64,000 nt of DNA from Trichostrongylus colubriformis. Its lineage: Eukaryota > Nematoda > Chromadorea > Rhabditida > Trichostrongylidae. Both the position numbers and the translations under genes were made by a program. The notes below the pieces were generated by a model, which had not been told where the DNA came from, searched no databases, and saw only the letters and a program-made list of their open reading frames with translations. The DNA is taken from positions 3,145,501 to 3,209,500 of the forward strand of contig OZ022256.1 of the NCBI GenBank assembly GCA_963978905.1, given 5' to 3'. This document shows positions 48,359-61,371 of this stretch, in pieces (position 1 is the stretch's first letter; every line of letters begins with the position of its first letter).

Positions 48359-50080
48359 TTTCGCATCGCAAGCTGCGGCGATAAACAGCAGTTACCAAAA
48401 ATCAAATATTACTTTACTGTAAGATGGCATTTCAGCAATGATAGAGGAAATTAATTTGCATGCAAAATACACACCGTACACTGATGCTTGGGACTTCATC
48501 ATAGAAGAGGCGTTCGCCTGTGATTCGGAAGTTATAATGACCCTTGCAGTATGCAACTATTAGTCTGTGAAAGGTCAGTGATTTTCTCAACCACTCTATC
48601 TATTCTGACGGAATAAGCTCAAAAACTCTCAGAAGGGCTTGTTGAAAAATGTGCTGGAGTTTAAAGACGATCCAGTAAAAAATGATGTTCGTAAGGAGCA
48701 TGGGCGAGGGAGCAACAACCGAGCACGTGAATGTAGGTCCAAAAAAGTCGGAATCTTGCCTGAGGGTAGAAAAAGGAATCACTGCAGCTCCTACCGTATA
48801 GGTCGTCGAATTCTCTCATCAAGCTCAATCCAACGCTTCCATTCTCATTTTATCTAGTTCAAACGAAGTTATGACGGTGAGACCGTTTGCGTCGATCAAT
48901 CCGTCGCCAGGTGTCGATTTTTCAAAAAATGTAAGCGGTACTGTATCTGCTACCAACATTACGCCTATCACTGTCTTCAGGGCGTTTCCAGTATTTAACA
49001 TATTTCTTGCTATAAAAGAACTCACAGTGCCGTTAAAAGTTGTTTAATATTAATCCAGGCCAGAATGTGGAATGAATGAGTTAAGTTACGAGCCAAATAA
49101 ACATTTCTAGGGTCCCCGTGGGAGGGCTAGGCTGTTAATGATATATAGTGAGCAGTGTTCATGAGACAATTAGTGATTAGCAACATCTGCGTCGTGCTTT
49201 TCACTTCCAAATTGAGAGAATTTGCTACACAATAGAAGAAGTCTTTCTGCAATCTCCTGTTGTAGAAACAAAAGAGACGTGAAATTAATACAATATAAAC
49301 TTCGGGACAAAACAATGCTCAAGTACAATATAAACTATTTTTCTGACGTTGCAGGTTTTTTTCCTTCTTTTTCCTTTTCTAAACCAGAAGAAAGGGCGCA
49401 TAGTGCAGCAAAAAAGCTAGATCGGCCTGACGGTCCATGTTTTGGTTTTTGGACGCAACAAATGTGAATACGCCACAGCGGTCCCCTTTAAGGCTCCTTG
49501 GCTGATTTTGCATCCCTATTCGTTCTACAAGAGTCCAGAAATGAAGAGGAATAAAATTTTAAATGGTGATATCCGCTGATCTATTGCTTCGACCAAGATT
49601 AATTAGAGATATGCCAATTTTTGAAAACTTAGCAAAAGGAGTCGAGTGAAACTGAGAAGAACACAGAAAAAGCCACATGTTGTGCGAAAAAACCAGAAAA
49701 TGGATAAAAAAGGAAAAAACAAACATAATGATAAAATCAAATGACCGTTGACGGTTTACGGTACATGGCGCAGGCAGATGGATTTGCGACCAGAGCTCTC
49801 CCAGGTGTCTAGGAAAATAGCCGCTTCACAACCATCTCCTCCCCTCTACGACGACCAAAATATGTAATGTTATGTTTATTACGCTGCTGAAGGCAAAAGG
49901 TAGAACAATCAAAATTAGAAACCAGCATATTAAACTGAGCATGAAATATTCTTTAGAACTAAAAACACAATAGGTAAGCAACACCACAATTAGAATGCAC
50001 GCACTACTCAACAAGGACCATCATACAACAAGATCGTAATCTTTGCATTAGTCTTATAAGGAACAGTGAATCTCAAGGAA

Positions 50081-50570
50081 TCAGGAAATTACATAATCAG
50101 AGAGCATTTTGGCTGTGCGACGTTTGAATTGTTTCAACGTGCCAAGAGAGTTTACCCTTTTGGTTACTTTGTTGTATAAGCTAGCCGCTCTAAAGGTAAA
50201 ACTTCTGGACCTTATATCAGTAATAGGCCTGGCCAGGGAAATCTTAAACTCTCCACCCCTGGTACGGAACATTCCAACTTATAAAGTCCAAAACAACCAA
50301 ATTCATTAATCTGATACAGGAGTTTATAGACCATACACACATCGAAGATTTTTCGCCTCGATTCAAGGGTTGCTAGTCCCAGATACTTGTTTCGAATACA
50401 CGCAATAGGAATCCTAGAGTGTAAGAAACTGTTACATCGATAAAGTATTTTTCGCGTAAAGTTATTTTGTACCTTTTCCAGAGCGATAATATCCTTCTTC
50501 TTAGTGGGGTGAAACACAGTGGCACCAGTCTCGACGAAAGGCCGCACATAGGTCTTTTAACAAAATGGAC
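50081..50570 (-). pseudogene. Non-LTR retrotransposon, C-terminal end of reverse transcriptase ORF
   Basis: The minus strand reads KKDIIALEKVQNNFTRKILY, then IRNKYLGLATLESRRKIFDV and CMVYKLLYQI. After a frame change it continues FRAASLYNKVTKRVNSLGTL and KQFKRRTAKMLSDYV. This is the familiar 'LEKVQR.FTR.I......LGL.SLE.RR...DL...YKI' tail of jockey/CR1-like elements. The catalytic YxDD region is not in this window, so the element is 5'-truncated. Confidence 0.82.
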
Positions 50571-50639
50571 TTATTCGTCGTAATTAATGCTTTGAAAATA
50601 TGCCATGTACGCCAGAGAGCTATCTTACATGACCACCTC

Positions 50640-50862
50640 CCCCCCCCCCTTTCTTGATCTCTATAATACTGTAACCGCTGCTGGAATGCATAGTTGCAAT
50701 TGCAATGTGCTTTGTTGCTATGTATCCCTTCTTGATATTTATTTTTATGAAAGTTTAGATTTCAGTGCTTATCGCTGACCTCTGAAGGTACAACCCCCCC
50801 TACCCTCCTATACGGTCAAATATGGCCGCCTGTCGAGAAATACTCGACTTTTGGTGTACCCT
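50640..50862 (+). mobile_element. Partial hAT-like poly-C MITE
   Basis: A poly-C tract at the left, ATGCATAGTTGCAATTGCAA, then CTGACCTCTGAAGGTACAAC and a second C tract, and the end ACGGTCAAATATGGCCGCCT...TACCCTG match the elements at 60692 and 61372. The left CAGGGC end is not recognisable. Confidence 0.65.
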
Positions 50863-51240
50863 GATTGTGACCGAGACAACCTTAAAGGCAGCTTTAGGGG
50901 AAATTCGGACGAAAAGTAACAGAAGTAGTGAATATGAAAGCCGAGATCACTAGTGACAGGACAGTGAAATAAAAACGGATGGAAATGGTCAAAAACCCGA
51001 GAAATAGGACCCCTTCCCACCGTTGGTTCTAGACGTGGACGACCTTTCCGTCAAGAGGCGGGTAGTCCGCATAGGTTTTCAATTGGCATTACCAAGACGT
51101 AAACATGAAGGGATGTTCGGAAATGCGACAGCATCTATTTTCATGTGGTGAGCTTCAAGCTAAAAGTGAGAAAGCGCGCTGCGATACTTTCAATCCTGCC
51201 GTTTCCTTGACCAACCTCACCGTGACCAACCACTAATCAC
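50780..51240. repeat. Duplicated block W, copy 1
   Basis: TCGGACGAAAAGTAACAGAA and AAAAACGGATGGAAATGG blocks recur at 58560-58990 in direct orientation. Confidence 0.7.
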
Positions 51241-51429
51241 GTCGCCTGGAGGCGGGCTCCCCTAAACCAAGGCGGCTTGCCCTGACGAGGCCGCCTCCGC
51301 CACAACTCAAGGGGGCGCCTTCCGCGGGGGATTTCGCCATGCATAGGCCTTTCAGACCGGTAGTTTATCACTAAATGATTCCTTTTGGGATTCCTTATCA
51401 CCCACATTATCCCAAACACTGTCTTCAAA

Positions 51430-53090
51430 AGGTAGTGCAGGAAGGTTGTTTTCCAGGTGGGGCAGATCAAAGACACTCCACCAGATTCTGGTCCCCGGTT
51501 CTAAACACGGAGAGACAATGGTAGTAGAATCGCTAGCAACAGAGCCCGTTACAAAAGAGTTATCTAAGAAACCCAGGCAAACAAAACAGAAGAGACCTCA
51601 AACAAGCGTCTCATCAAACCTTTCATCAACCATCTAACAAAAGACTCCCCCCGCCCTCGTTAGGCCAATTTAGAACAAAAGTGTAGGGAGTGTGAGATCA
51701 GGGTGCACTTCAAAAGGGACAAAGAACAAGAGAACCCTATTGAAGCGCTATTACAGGGTGTAATTAGTAAATCTGAAGAAGAAGCGCCATTACTATAAAG
51801 TAAAAAGGATAAAGTTTTTGGCGTTAATCAATCCCTTCTGTGGGATGCGCCGCACATTCTAGTTCCATTCAGAATCGTGATGGCTGGTGAATGTGATGTG
51901 GGCTATACAATGACTTGCGGTGGCCAGCCGATGTACAAGTCAGTGCTTCTATCCTCCCAAACGAGTCTGGTACCAATTTACCGACCCCGAAGGGATGGAA
52001 GGCTTGGTTGGCCTGGGCGGGCGTCGATGCGGGATTTGATCCACGCACCATGAGAGTGGGGTGCGCGCCTCCTGTCACTACACCACCTCAGCCGGCCATT
52101 ACTATACATATACTAAAATTGAATGAAAAAATGAAAAATGTAAATGAAAAGCACAAGCAGTGGGGTTTTAACCCACAACTTATTGACCAGAGAGTGATAT
52201 TACAAAAGAAAAAATAAAAAGACATTGGGAATACTCAGGTTACCTCGAGGAACGCAACAATTCGAGCCAATGAAGCCCTTGAATGTTTTACTATCAAGTA
52301 TCAGATATCAAGGCTGGAGGGCTACAACAGCGCCAACCATCCTGCGCAACGATCAGAGACAATAATGACTGATTCGGTATCATTTTCCACCTGACACCCT
52401 CTACAAATTAACTAATTATACACAAATACGTCAGTATATTCGTCTGATAACAATACAATTTCCAAGAATTCGTTAAAGTGACTCCAAAAGTTGTTTGCCA
52501 CACATGCCGGCACGAAAAATGCGTAAAATAATTACAGGTAGTTGGTGCGGTGAATAAACATACATGCTCTGTTGGTTAGGTATAATGGATCTGCTTTGAA
52601 GTTCTTGGATTCCACATCTCATGAGGAATTCAGAAATCGCAAAAAAGGAATTGAAAACTTCAAAACCAAATGACCAAAAACAAAAACAAAAAATCTTTTT
52701 ATTAATATTTCTTCAGCAAAAGCAGTAGAAAATATATCTAAATCGGCTTTACTAATTATTTTATTGAAATTTTTACTATGGAGTGGAGAATTTTTATTTT
52801 GGAGCGGTGGAAAAAGAGGAATTTTGGAAGATGAATAAGCTTAAGAAAGCAGCGACTGATCTTTGCGCTTGTCAACGCTTTTATTATCACAGAATTTCAC
52901 GTTAATGAACTCGACGAGTCCCTTTTATTGCCACAATGAGGCAATCAAGCTCGACCTATACAAATGGTTTATGTGGGGGTGTGCTTCGTCGAGGTGGCTC
53001 TACCATGAAAAATTCAAATTCGTATTATTTTTTGGTTGTGTCTTCGATTGACAAAACAAAACTATGTCATTTTTGAATTATAAAGTTTAG
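51430..53090. repeat. Duplicated module Y, copy 1 (SINE inserted)
   Basis: It matches 55050-56350 in order, for example AGTGACTCC..TTTGTTTGCCACACATG..CGGCACGAAAAATGCG near 52490 and 55745. Copy 1 contains the SINE at 51835-52092, which copy 2 lacks. Confidence 0.75.
51835..52092 (-). repeat. tRNA-headed SINE, copy 3
   Basis: The minus strand starts GGTGGTGTAGTGACAGGAGG, with CACCCCACTCTCATGGTGCG and the B box GGATCAAATCCCGC. The body ends at CGGCGCATCCCACAGAAGGG. This is the best preserved Pol III-like head of the three copies. Confidence 0.75.
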
Positions 53091-53179
53091 GTTCAACTTT
53101 ATTACGTCTTCTACATCAGGTAAACAGATGAGAGAAAAAAAGATGAAGGAGAAAAAAAAAACAACTAAATAGTCCAATA

Positions 53180-53500
53180 ATAATAACAATCAAGCACAAC
53201 ACAAGATAAACAACTCAGGGCGACCAGTCACCGAGAACATTAGGACTTCTGGCTGTCCAGTGTGTTCACTAAATATCATTTGAATGAGCTGTACAGCTCA
53301 TTCAAACTGGTGATAACTGGTGATATACTTCTGGTTGGGTTCAGATGATCACTGCCTGCTCAGCATGTGAAACTTTCGGTCCGAAGGATAGATTCGGAAC
53401 GATTTGGTATGCTCCAATTTGAAATAGGAATTTACACAAAATTGTACCCTCATATTTCAAATTGGAGCGAATTAAACTAGCAGCCTACAATTTCTTGTAT
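53180..53500. repeat. Duplicated block Z, copy 1
   Basis: The GGGCGACCAGTCACCGAGAA block recurs at about 57850-58180. It contains an inverted pair, CTCCAATTTGAAATAGGA and ATTTCAAATTGGAG, conserved in both copies. Confidence 0.7.
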
Positions 53501-53739
53501 CTTAATTTCTGGATCTGTTTTCGTTTACATGAGAACCTACCGAACGATCAGAAGGACAAAACTAGGCGCTGACAACATATTTTTTTTGGGAGGGGGGGGG
53601 GGGGGGGGAAGGAGGGGAGGGGCAAGTGCTCACAAGTGCTCAGGTGGTTATCGTAGGGCCAAGAAACCTATGAGAGGGTTTGCTTCACGAGCCGATCTAT
53701 TCACAATCGACCCCAATCTTTCTAAAAGGAACAGTGTTC

Positions 53740-56350
53740 AGCAGTGATGTACAGCTGAACGTAATCCTACGAAATGTCCTCAAGCCCTCCCTTCTTCACG
53801 TTGGGATAGCTTTTAGCTTACACATTATTTACTACATAAAAATGTACTACTACTATTTGTCAAATATCAAAAGTCTTTCTGCGAACCTCAAAGCAGAGCC
53901 GTTGGATTATCTCCGAATTCCAAGCGGGGTCGTTTTCAATACGGTCTTATGTCAAAACCACTGTGGTTTCCATTGCTGAAAATGGAGATTAAGGAGAATT
54001 CCGGTGCGACAAGTTTGATTGATTCATCCAAACACGTGCATTCAATGCGAAGTAAATCACAATTAAAAGCAATGGTAGAGGTAATTCGAGCCGAATATGG
54101 AAGGATTATCTAATATGAAGGTCAACATGCTCAGTGGGATGAAAGTAAAAAAAACAGAATGAAACTGTCCAAAACCCGGAAACTGAGATCCCCTTCCTGC
54201 CGTTAATTCTCAAAAGGGGCGGAAAAGGACGAAAAAGGGGGCGAGCTGGCATAAAACCGGTGGAAGCTAGTGAAGAAGACGGCTCCTATATATTTAACTC
54301 GGGAGCGCCCTTTCTCATGGTAAATTGCGCCACATGTAGGCCTCTCAGACCCCTAGCTTTCATTTGCGTGACCAGATTTGAAAAATCTCATTACCATCAT
54401 TACACCTATATCTGACTTCAAGGAGTTTCCAGTAGTTTCACTAACATGTTTCTCGCTTTAAGAGAACTCAAAAATCCGTCACATGTTTTTTTCAATAATA
54501 ATCCAGGTCAGAATGAGGAATGAATGAGTAAGCCACAGCAAAATGAACGTCGCTCGGGACTCCCGTGGGACGACGAGACTGTTAATAATATATAGTTAAC
54601 AATGTGCATAAGACAATCACTGATTAGCAACATCTGCCTCATTCGTTTTACGTCCAAAGTGAGAGAATCATTTTGAACAGAAAAACTTTTTGTAGAATCT
54701 TATGCTACAAAAAGGAAAGGGACGTGAAATTCGTACAACATAATTGCGTCACGTGCATATGTCGCACCGGTCCCCTTCGTGACTCCTTGACCGCTTTGCA
54801 CTCTAACTTTGCGTTTGTTAGACAGGAATCCGAGTCAATTTCAGGTAAATAGCGAAAAGACCTGAGTGAAACTGAGTGTGAACAGAGTCCAAGCCACATA
54901 TGTGCTGAAAAAAAAAGCCAGAAAATAAATAAAAGAAGGAAATAGTAAACATGATGATAATGTCAAAAAAACGTTGACGGTTACAGTACAGTACAAAACA
55001 GTACATGGTATAGCCAGACGGATTTAAGACCGATACAATTATATGGTAGTGCATGAAGGTTGCTTCCCAGGTTGGTCAGATCAAGGAGAAACCCCGCCGG
55101 ATTGTGGTCCCGGTTCAAAACATTGAGAGACAACGGTACGGGGGGATTGCTGGCAACAGAGACCGTTACAAAAGTGTTATTCACGGAGTCCAGACGTACA
55201 AGCCAGAGGAGACCTCAAACGAGAGTTTCGTCAAATCTAAAAATCCTCAAACCATCAGAGCACTATCACAGCTCCACAGCTATCAACAGCAGTGACTTCC
55301 CCCCCCCCCCCCTCGTTAGTGAGATCAGAGAGCAGTCTAGAAGGGACAGAAAACAAGAGAACCCTATTAAAGCACTATTGAAGGGTGCAACTAGCAAATC
55401 TGATGAAGAAGCGCTATCACTATACCTACGTACATGAAAATGAAATGAAAATGAAAAGCTCAAGCAACGAGTTTCATCCCACAACTGTTGACCAGAGAGT
55501 GAATGTTCAAAAAAATAAAATAAAATAAAAAGACGTTAGGATACTCAGGTATTCTCGAGGAGCGCAAGAGTTCGAGCCTATGGAGCCTACTTTTGCATGT
55601 TTAACTATCAAGTAACTGTAGGGCTGCAACAGCTCCACCCATCCTGCGCAACGATTAGAGACAATGATGACTGGTTCAATTCAAGAATAGTCAATAAATA
55701 CGCTTAATAACAACACGATTTCTAAAATTCGTGACTCCAAAATTTGTTTGCCACACATGTCGGCACGAAAAATGCGTAAAATAATTATAGGTAGTTGATG
55801 CGATGAATAAACATACATGCTCTGTTGATTAGGTATAATGGATCTGCTTTGAACTTCTTGGATTCCACATCCCACGAGGAACTCGGAATTCGCAAAAAAA
55901 GGACCAAAAATTGCAAAAACAAACGACCAAAAAGCTAATCAAAAAATCTTCTCCGTCATACTTCTTCAAAAGCAGCAGAAATTATATCTAATCAAATTCA
56001 CCTAATTATTTTATTGAAATTTTCACTATGGAGTGGAAAATCTTCACTCTGGAGTAGTGGAAAAAAGAGGAAAAATGGGAGGTGAAGAAGCTTATGGAAG
56101 AAGTGACTAATCTTCGCGCTTGTCAGCGCTTTCAATATCACAGAATTTCGCGCCGATGAACTCGAGAAATCTCTTTCATTGCCATAATGAGGCAATCAAG
56201 CTTAAGTTATTCAAATGGTCTGTGTGCGGGTGTGATTCCTCGAGGAGGCTCTTTCATAGAAAATACAAATTCATGTTATTTATTAACTGGTCTTCGATAA
56301 AAAACAATCATGTCGTTTTCGGATTGTAATGCTTACGTTCAACTTCATTA
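53740..56350. repeat. Duplication modules X and Y, copy 2
   Basis: X (53740-55040) and Y (55050-56350) are contiguous here, while copy 1 is separated by about 1.6 kb (49800-51430). No intact gene is seen. C/G tracts lie near 53590 and 55300. Confidence 0.7.
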
Positions 56351-56364
56351 CATCTACATCAGCT

Positions 56365-57772
56365 GGCTGTGTAGCCTTATGTCGAATTTACGCGCGGCCG
56401 CGGGCAGCGGCTTTTTTCGCGGGGGATCGCGTATGTATTGGGTCATTCCATAAGTAATGTCGTTTTTTTTCAAGCATTAATTTTTCCTAAGAAATCACAA
56501 GTTTCTGCAGCATGTCATATATCATTTGAAAGAGATTTTCCTGTCCTACAAAATGACATGTTTAGGTTCTGAGTTTGTTAGAATGGAGCCGACATTTCGG
56601 CTGGCGAAGAGCTAGGTCCAACCGACAAAAATTGGCCAAACCGGCAATCAGTTGAAACACTACACTTCACTTTAGGAAAATCAACCAGTCATGTGTCGCG
56701 TACTTAGTCCTGACCTCTTCTGCAATCTCCAATATTTAGTTGATCAAGAAGTCGTGTCGTTCTTTTTCTAAAATCTTTTCTTCGAAAGCACCCACACTTA
56801 TTCAAAATGAAATTTTTTCTTTCAAACTCCTTGCTTGGAGTTGTTTTATGAACCACTTCGAAGAACTTTTGCTGCTATATCGGAAACATCTTCCTAGTCT
56901 GTTTTGGCTGCGATTCAGATTGAGTTCTAATAACATGTGATAGGGGTCCAGTTGACATTTTTCACAATTTATTTTTTCCATGAGAAAGTTAAGAAATCCG
57001 ATCAGTGGTATTCCCCTGTTCCTACCCACACCCTGTTCTTAACATTTCACCACTTTCCAACTGATTGGTTGAGAAAATTTTCTTGCTTTGGTTCGAAGAA
57101 ATTGTCTAAAATCACCGAGTTGTGGAAGAAAAACTAAATGTGGAAAAAGAACGACACGACTTCTTGATCACCTAAATATTGGAAATTGCAGAAGAGGTCA
57201 GGACTAAGTACGCGACACATGACTGGTTGATTTTCCTAAAGTGAAATATAGCGTTTCAATTGATTGCCGGTTTGGTCAATTTTTGTCGGCTGGACCTACT
57301 TCTTCGCTAGCCTAGATGTCGACGCCATTCTGACATACTCGGAAACTGAACATGTCATTTTGTAGAGCAGAAAATCTCCTTTCGAATGATACATGATGTG
57401 CTGCAAAAACTTGTGATTTTATGGCAAAAATTTTTGATTGAAAAATACGACACTACTTATGGAATGACCCAATACATTGTGTACACTCCCTTTGGAAATT
57501 TACATTCGAATTAATTACTCCTCGATTAATAATGTTATCAAGTAATGTTATTGCTTCCTTTATTTTTATGTTACTACATATTTTGTCTTTTTAGGACACG
57601 AAAGCTGTTGTTTTTAGATAACGATGAGATAAAGAGCTATCTAATTGAAGGTTCCTTATGGCACCAGCCCGTTGCATCCTGAGCAGAATTTCAACCGATC
57701 GCGGCAATTCGTGCTGATGACGCCGCGAGTGCGACGGCGCGAAGCGAAAATTCGACATATGGCTACACACCC
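56365..57772. mobile_element. TGTCGAATTTTCGC MITE split by a palindrome
   Basis: The left end GGCTGTGTAGCCTTATGTCG and the right end GAAGCGAAAATTCGACATAT to ACACCC match 3454-3794. Removing the insertion at 56438-57472 leaves 373 bp, close to the 341-bp sister. Confidence 0.75.
56438..57472. mobile_element. 1035-bp palindromic element, mariner-like
   Basis: TTGGGTCATTCCATAAGTAA and its complement form the ends, with TA on both sides. Arms of about 330 bp are inverted at roughly 90% identity and in register. For example, GTCGTGTCGT at 56751 matches the complement at 57151. The central ~370 bp is more diverged. Open frames inside it carry no transposase motif. Confidence 0.85.
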
Positions 57773-57849
57773 ACATCGGGCACTACGAGGTACAACAAGA
57801 TGAACGAGAAAAAAGAAACTAGCGAAAGCGTTCAACGACAAAAACAATC

Positions 57850-58990
57850 AAGCGCAACACAAGCCAAACAGCTAAGGGCGACCAGTCACCGAGAACATTA
57901 GAACTTCTGTCGTTCAGTAGCAATCATTTGCAGCAGCATATCATTTGGATTGAGCTGGGAAAGAGAGTGTGGTATACTTCTGGTTGACTTCGGATATTCA
58001 CTACCTGCTCGGAATGTAAAACTTCCGGTCCCAAGAATAGATTCGGAGCGATTTGATATGCTCCAATTTGAAATAGGAGGTTATAACAAAAATGTACCCT
58101 CCTAATTCAAATTGGAGCGAATCAAACTAGCAGCATACAAACTCTTAATTCTTGATTTCTGAATCTGCTTTCATTTACATGAAAACACACCGAACACTCC
58201 GAAGGACAGAACTATGCGCTGATCACATAGGGGGGGGGGGACGGCAAATGCTCAGGTGATTTGATGTAGGGGGCAAGTCACCTATGAATAGGTTTGGCCC
58301 CGAAACGATTCATTCACTATCGATTCAAGATCTGTTTAAAAGGAACAGTATTGAGCTTCTGCTAACACTTACGGACAGAGTGGAACGCAGACTGAGAATA
58401 AATTCGAGGAGATTCGTTTGTATTTGTGAATGTGGAGATAGGGAGGGGGTCATGTTCATCTGTTGAGTTAGAGACGAGAGAAAATAGAGGGAAGGATATA
58501 GAAGCAAAAAACTAATATTGTCTGGTGGACTATCGCTGATGCAAGGTTCCCTTTTTGTCTTTATTAAAGGCATCATTAGGGGAAAGTCGGACGAAAAGTA
58601 AAAGAAGTAGTGCATATGAAAGTCGAGATGCCTAGTAACAGGACAGTGGAGAAAAAACGGATGGAAATGGCCAAAAACCCGCGAAATAGGACCCCCTTCC
58701 CACCGTTGATTCTCGACGCGGACGACCTGTCTGTCAAGAGGGAGGTAGTCTGATCTTGTTTCCCATCGGCATGTTGCCAAGTAAACACAAGGGAATGTTT
58801 GGAAATACGACAGCATCTATTCTCCGAGTGAGCTTCAAGCTAAAACTGCGAAAGCGCGCAGCAAAACCTTCAATCCTGCCGTATCTTCTTGACCGCTCTC
58901 ATCCCAGTCAATCGGGAATTACGTCATCGGGAGGCGGGGTCAACCTGTCAAGAGGCGGAGCATAAGTGCGTTTGCGGGGTTTTGCGGCGT
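57850..58990. repeat. Duplicated blocks Z and W, copy 2
   Basis: Z (57850-58180) and W (58560-58990) match 53180-53500 and 50780-51240. The order of modules differs from copy 1, where W precedes Y and Z. A G tract lies near 58230. Confidence 0.65.
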
Positions 58991-60691
58991 TTCTACAGCT
59001 AAGAGGGGCGCTTTTTCACCGGGATTTCGCCACAGATAGCGTTCCTAGGCCCAGGACTACCATGTGAGTTACTTCTTGTAGGGATTTCTCCATTACCGCA
59101 TTACCCCTAATGATGTCTTTAAAGGCAGTGGTGGGGGCAACTCATTTTTATCATTCCTTCCAATATTTCATACATACGGTGGACGTTTGCACCTCAAAAT
59201 CGGTACGTCAAGCACCACGTAATTTTGATCGACCCATATAATACGATACGATAAGTAACATTCTGCTGCCATGCTGGAGGCGGGCTCTGTTATAAAAGGC
59301 GGAGCCTGTTAAGAGCGATGAGTACCTAAATCTCAGGGAAGTGATGTTCACCAGGAACTGTGTCACATGTAATCCTCGTAGACTCCCAGTTTCCATTCGG
59401 ATGACTCGGTTGACGAGTTTCTCATTGCCCACATTACCCCTACCGTAGCTATCTATGAGTCGACCGAAAATCCATTCACCTCAGAGTGCATCAAAAACTA
59501 ACCAGCCACGAATAAAGCCGGGCATTGTTTGTAAATGAGTGAGGAGGCATTGCTGGATTGAAATCGATCACTGAAAAATCGTGACTGTGCCTCGTGCAGC
59601 TTCACACGATTTAAATAAAGTTATTTATGTCCGTTATCTACACTTTACCTTCATCCCACGTATAAGGCTCTCCAGCTATCAGTATGCCTCCACTCTCCTT
59701 GTAATCTCTATTTTTTGATAAATTTTATTAGTATTTGTTTGAAAAGGTATAGGACTGTGCTGCTTTGACAACGGGTTACAATTATGCGACTTCAGGGTTT
59801 CCAAAAATATCTATGAAGTTTGGACCATGGAGTACAGGATTTTTAGATGCTACAATGCAACTGTCCTTTCCAAGTACAGATCTGAATCTGGAATCCTTTC
59901 CAAGTACAGATCCTACTTTCCAGTATGTCGTCATCTGCAAATATGAGGAATTCCCAGGGATTCTAGGTCGTTTAGCCGGTACCAAATCTCCCAAAAAAAA
60001 CTGATCAAGATAGTTGACAGCACAGTCCTTTTTTCATCATCTATCCCTCCTCGCCCCTTTCACTCGATAGAGAAAGACCGTAGAATGCGAGGCTAAACCC
60101 TGTTTTATATATTTATTATGAACACTTCCATAGCTGCCTTTTTTCTCAGCAAATATAGCCCTTCCCCTTTCAACGAGGCAAGTGTGACCCCTCCCCTCCG
60201 AGCTATTTCAAAGGTTTTGGCTGCAGATACTATGAAAAGAGCATTCTCGAGAAAGTCTTGTGTCGAAGGGATTGTGCTGCACGGGTAAGAACCCCACTTC
60301 GTGATAGCTTGCCCACACGCCTCCCCGTGCGAAGTGGTTTCTAGGAGAATTCTCTGATCTCCTTAAACCTCCTCCTTGAAACATCCTTTTTCTCAGGAAA
60401 AGGCTTAAGTGAAACACTTTGAAAATTACAAAAATTGAATTTACCACTGCATTGTTATAAGACACCTCTTTTTCTCTGGCTTTTATCAATCATCGATGAT
60501 CTTTTGCCTCGATTCAGCACACACACGCCTCCCTCCCTCTGGACGAGCCTAGTACGATCTTCCGGCTATTAAATTACCCTGTGAGGGATGATCCCCCATG
60601 AGTGGCATGGGGCACGTTAGCAAACTGACAATCCAACCAAACGTAACCGATTCGTAACGTTCATCTAAAAAATGCATATGTATTTGAACAG

Positions 60692-61007
60692 CAGGGCGCT
60701 CCATGGTGTCGAGAAGCATAGCCGTTTTGATACGATCCCCTTCTCTATGGAAAACCAAGTACAGCCCCACTTCCACTCCCATTTTTGTTCTCTACAATAC
60801 CAGTAACTGTTGCCGGATTGCATAGTTGCAATAGGTTTTACTGCTATGTGTTTTAATGTTCAATCTATTGTATTTAAGACCTTAATTTTATTGAAAATCT
60901 GAATTCTATTGCTAATCACTGACCTCTGCAGTTATGACCCCCTCTCCTCTCTTGTCTGGTCAAATATGACCGTCCTGTCGAAGAATCCTCGACTCCAGTG
61001 TACCCTG
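60692..61007 (+). mobile_element. hAT-like poly-C MITE, copy 2
   Basis: It starts CAGGGCGCTCCATGGTGTCG and ends ACTCCAGTGTACCCTG. Flanking 8-mers are TTGAACAG and GTGAACAG. The empty site in duplication copy A (near 11205) reads GTGAACAG, so one base of the left repeat has since changed. CAGGG ends and an 8-bp target duplication fit hAT. Confidence 0.85.
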
Positions 61008-61371
61008 GTGAACAGCGCCTCTAGCCTTCAATGGTATTACTTCAGCTAAACCGGAACGCCAAGAATGAGCGAAACGTCAATGAACCGTTGCTCACCGGAA
61101 TTTGCAAGAAACCCGGACAGCCATGTAAGGGTTTAGGGATCAAAATATAACGATTCCTTCGGTAAATATGATACGAACCGGCGGAAGCGAAAGTGCAGTA
61201 GTGATAAGTGTTGCCTCGTATAACATGCATAGACCACGGGGCAGATCCCAATGTATTTATTGCTCAGACTAAGCAGTTCTCCCATCCCTTCTTCAGGTTT
61301 GCCATAATGGTGCGAGATTGTCCCAGAGAACTATAAATGTACGTAGAGTAGCCCAGCAAATATGGTACAGA

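Larger units (their letters stand above)
47330..48600. repeat. Inverted duplication with an exon-like segment
   Basis: 47330-47870 and 47930-48600 are inverted copies around about 47900. GGTCAATACCTCGTGGTGTT at 47832 matches the complement near 47935-47960, and the GAAGAAGCGTTCGCCTGTGA block near 47410 (minus) matches 48500 (plus). In the left arm the minus strand reads GFTIEEAFACDMEVKMIPAF LVVCER and is followed by GTGAGT, which looks like an exon with a splice donor. The right-arm copy has a stop and frame change. I do not recognise the protein. Confidence 0.6.
46380..49800. repeat. Local duplication module X, copy 1
   Basis: Blocks of this region recur in the same order at 53740-55040: GTGA(C/T)GTACAGCT..ACGTTGGGATAGCTT near 46410 and 53745, the GGAATGAATGAGT block near 49070 and 54510, and GTACATGG near 49760 and 55000. 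Copy 1 is longer because of the inverted duplication and tRNA-like foldback inside it. I see no intact gene. Confidence 0.65.
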
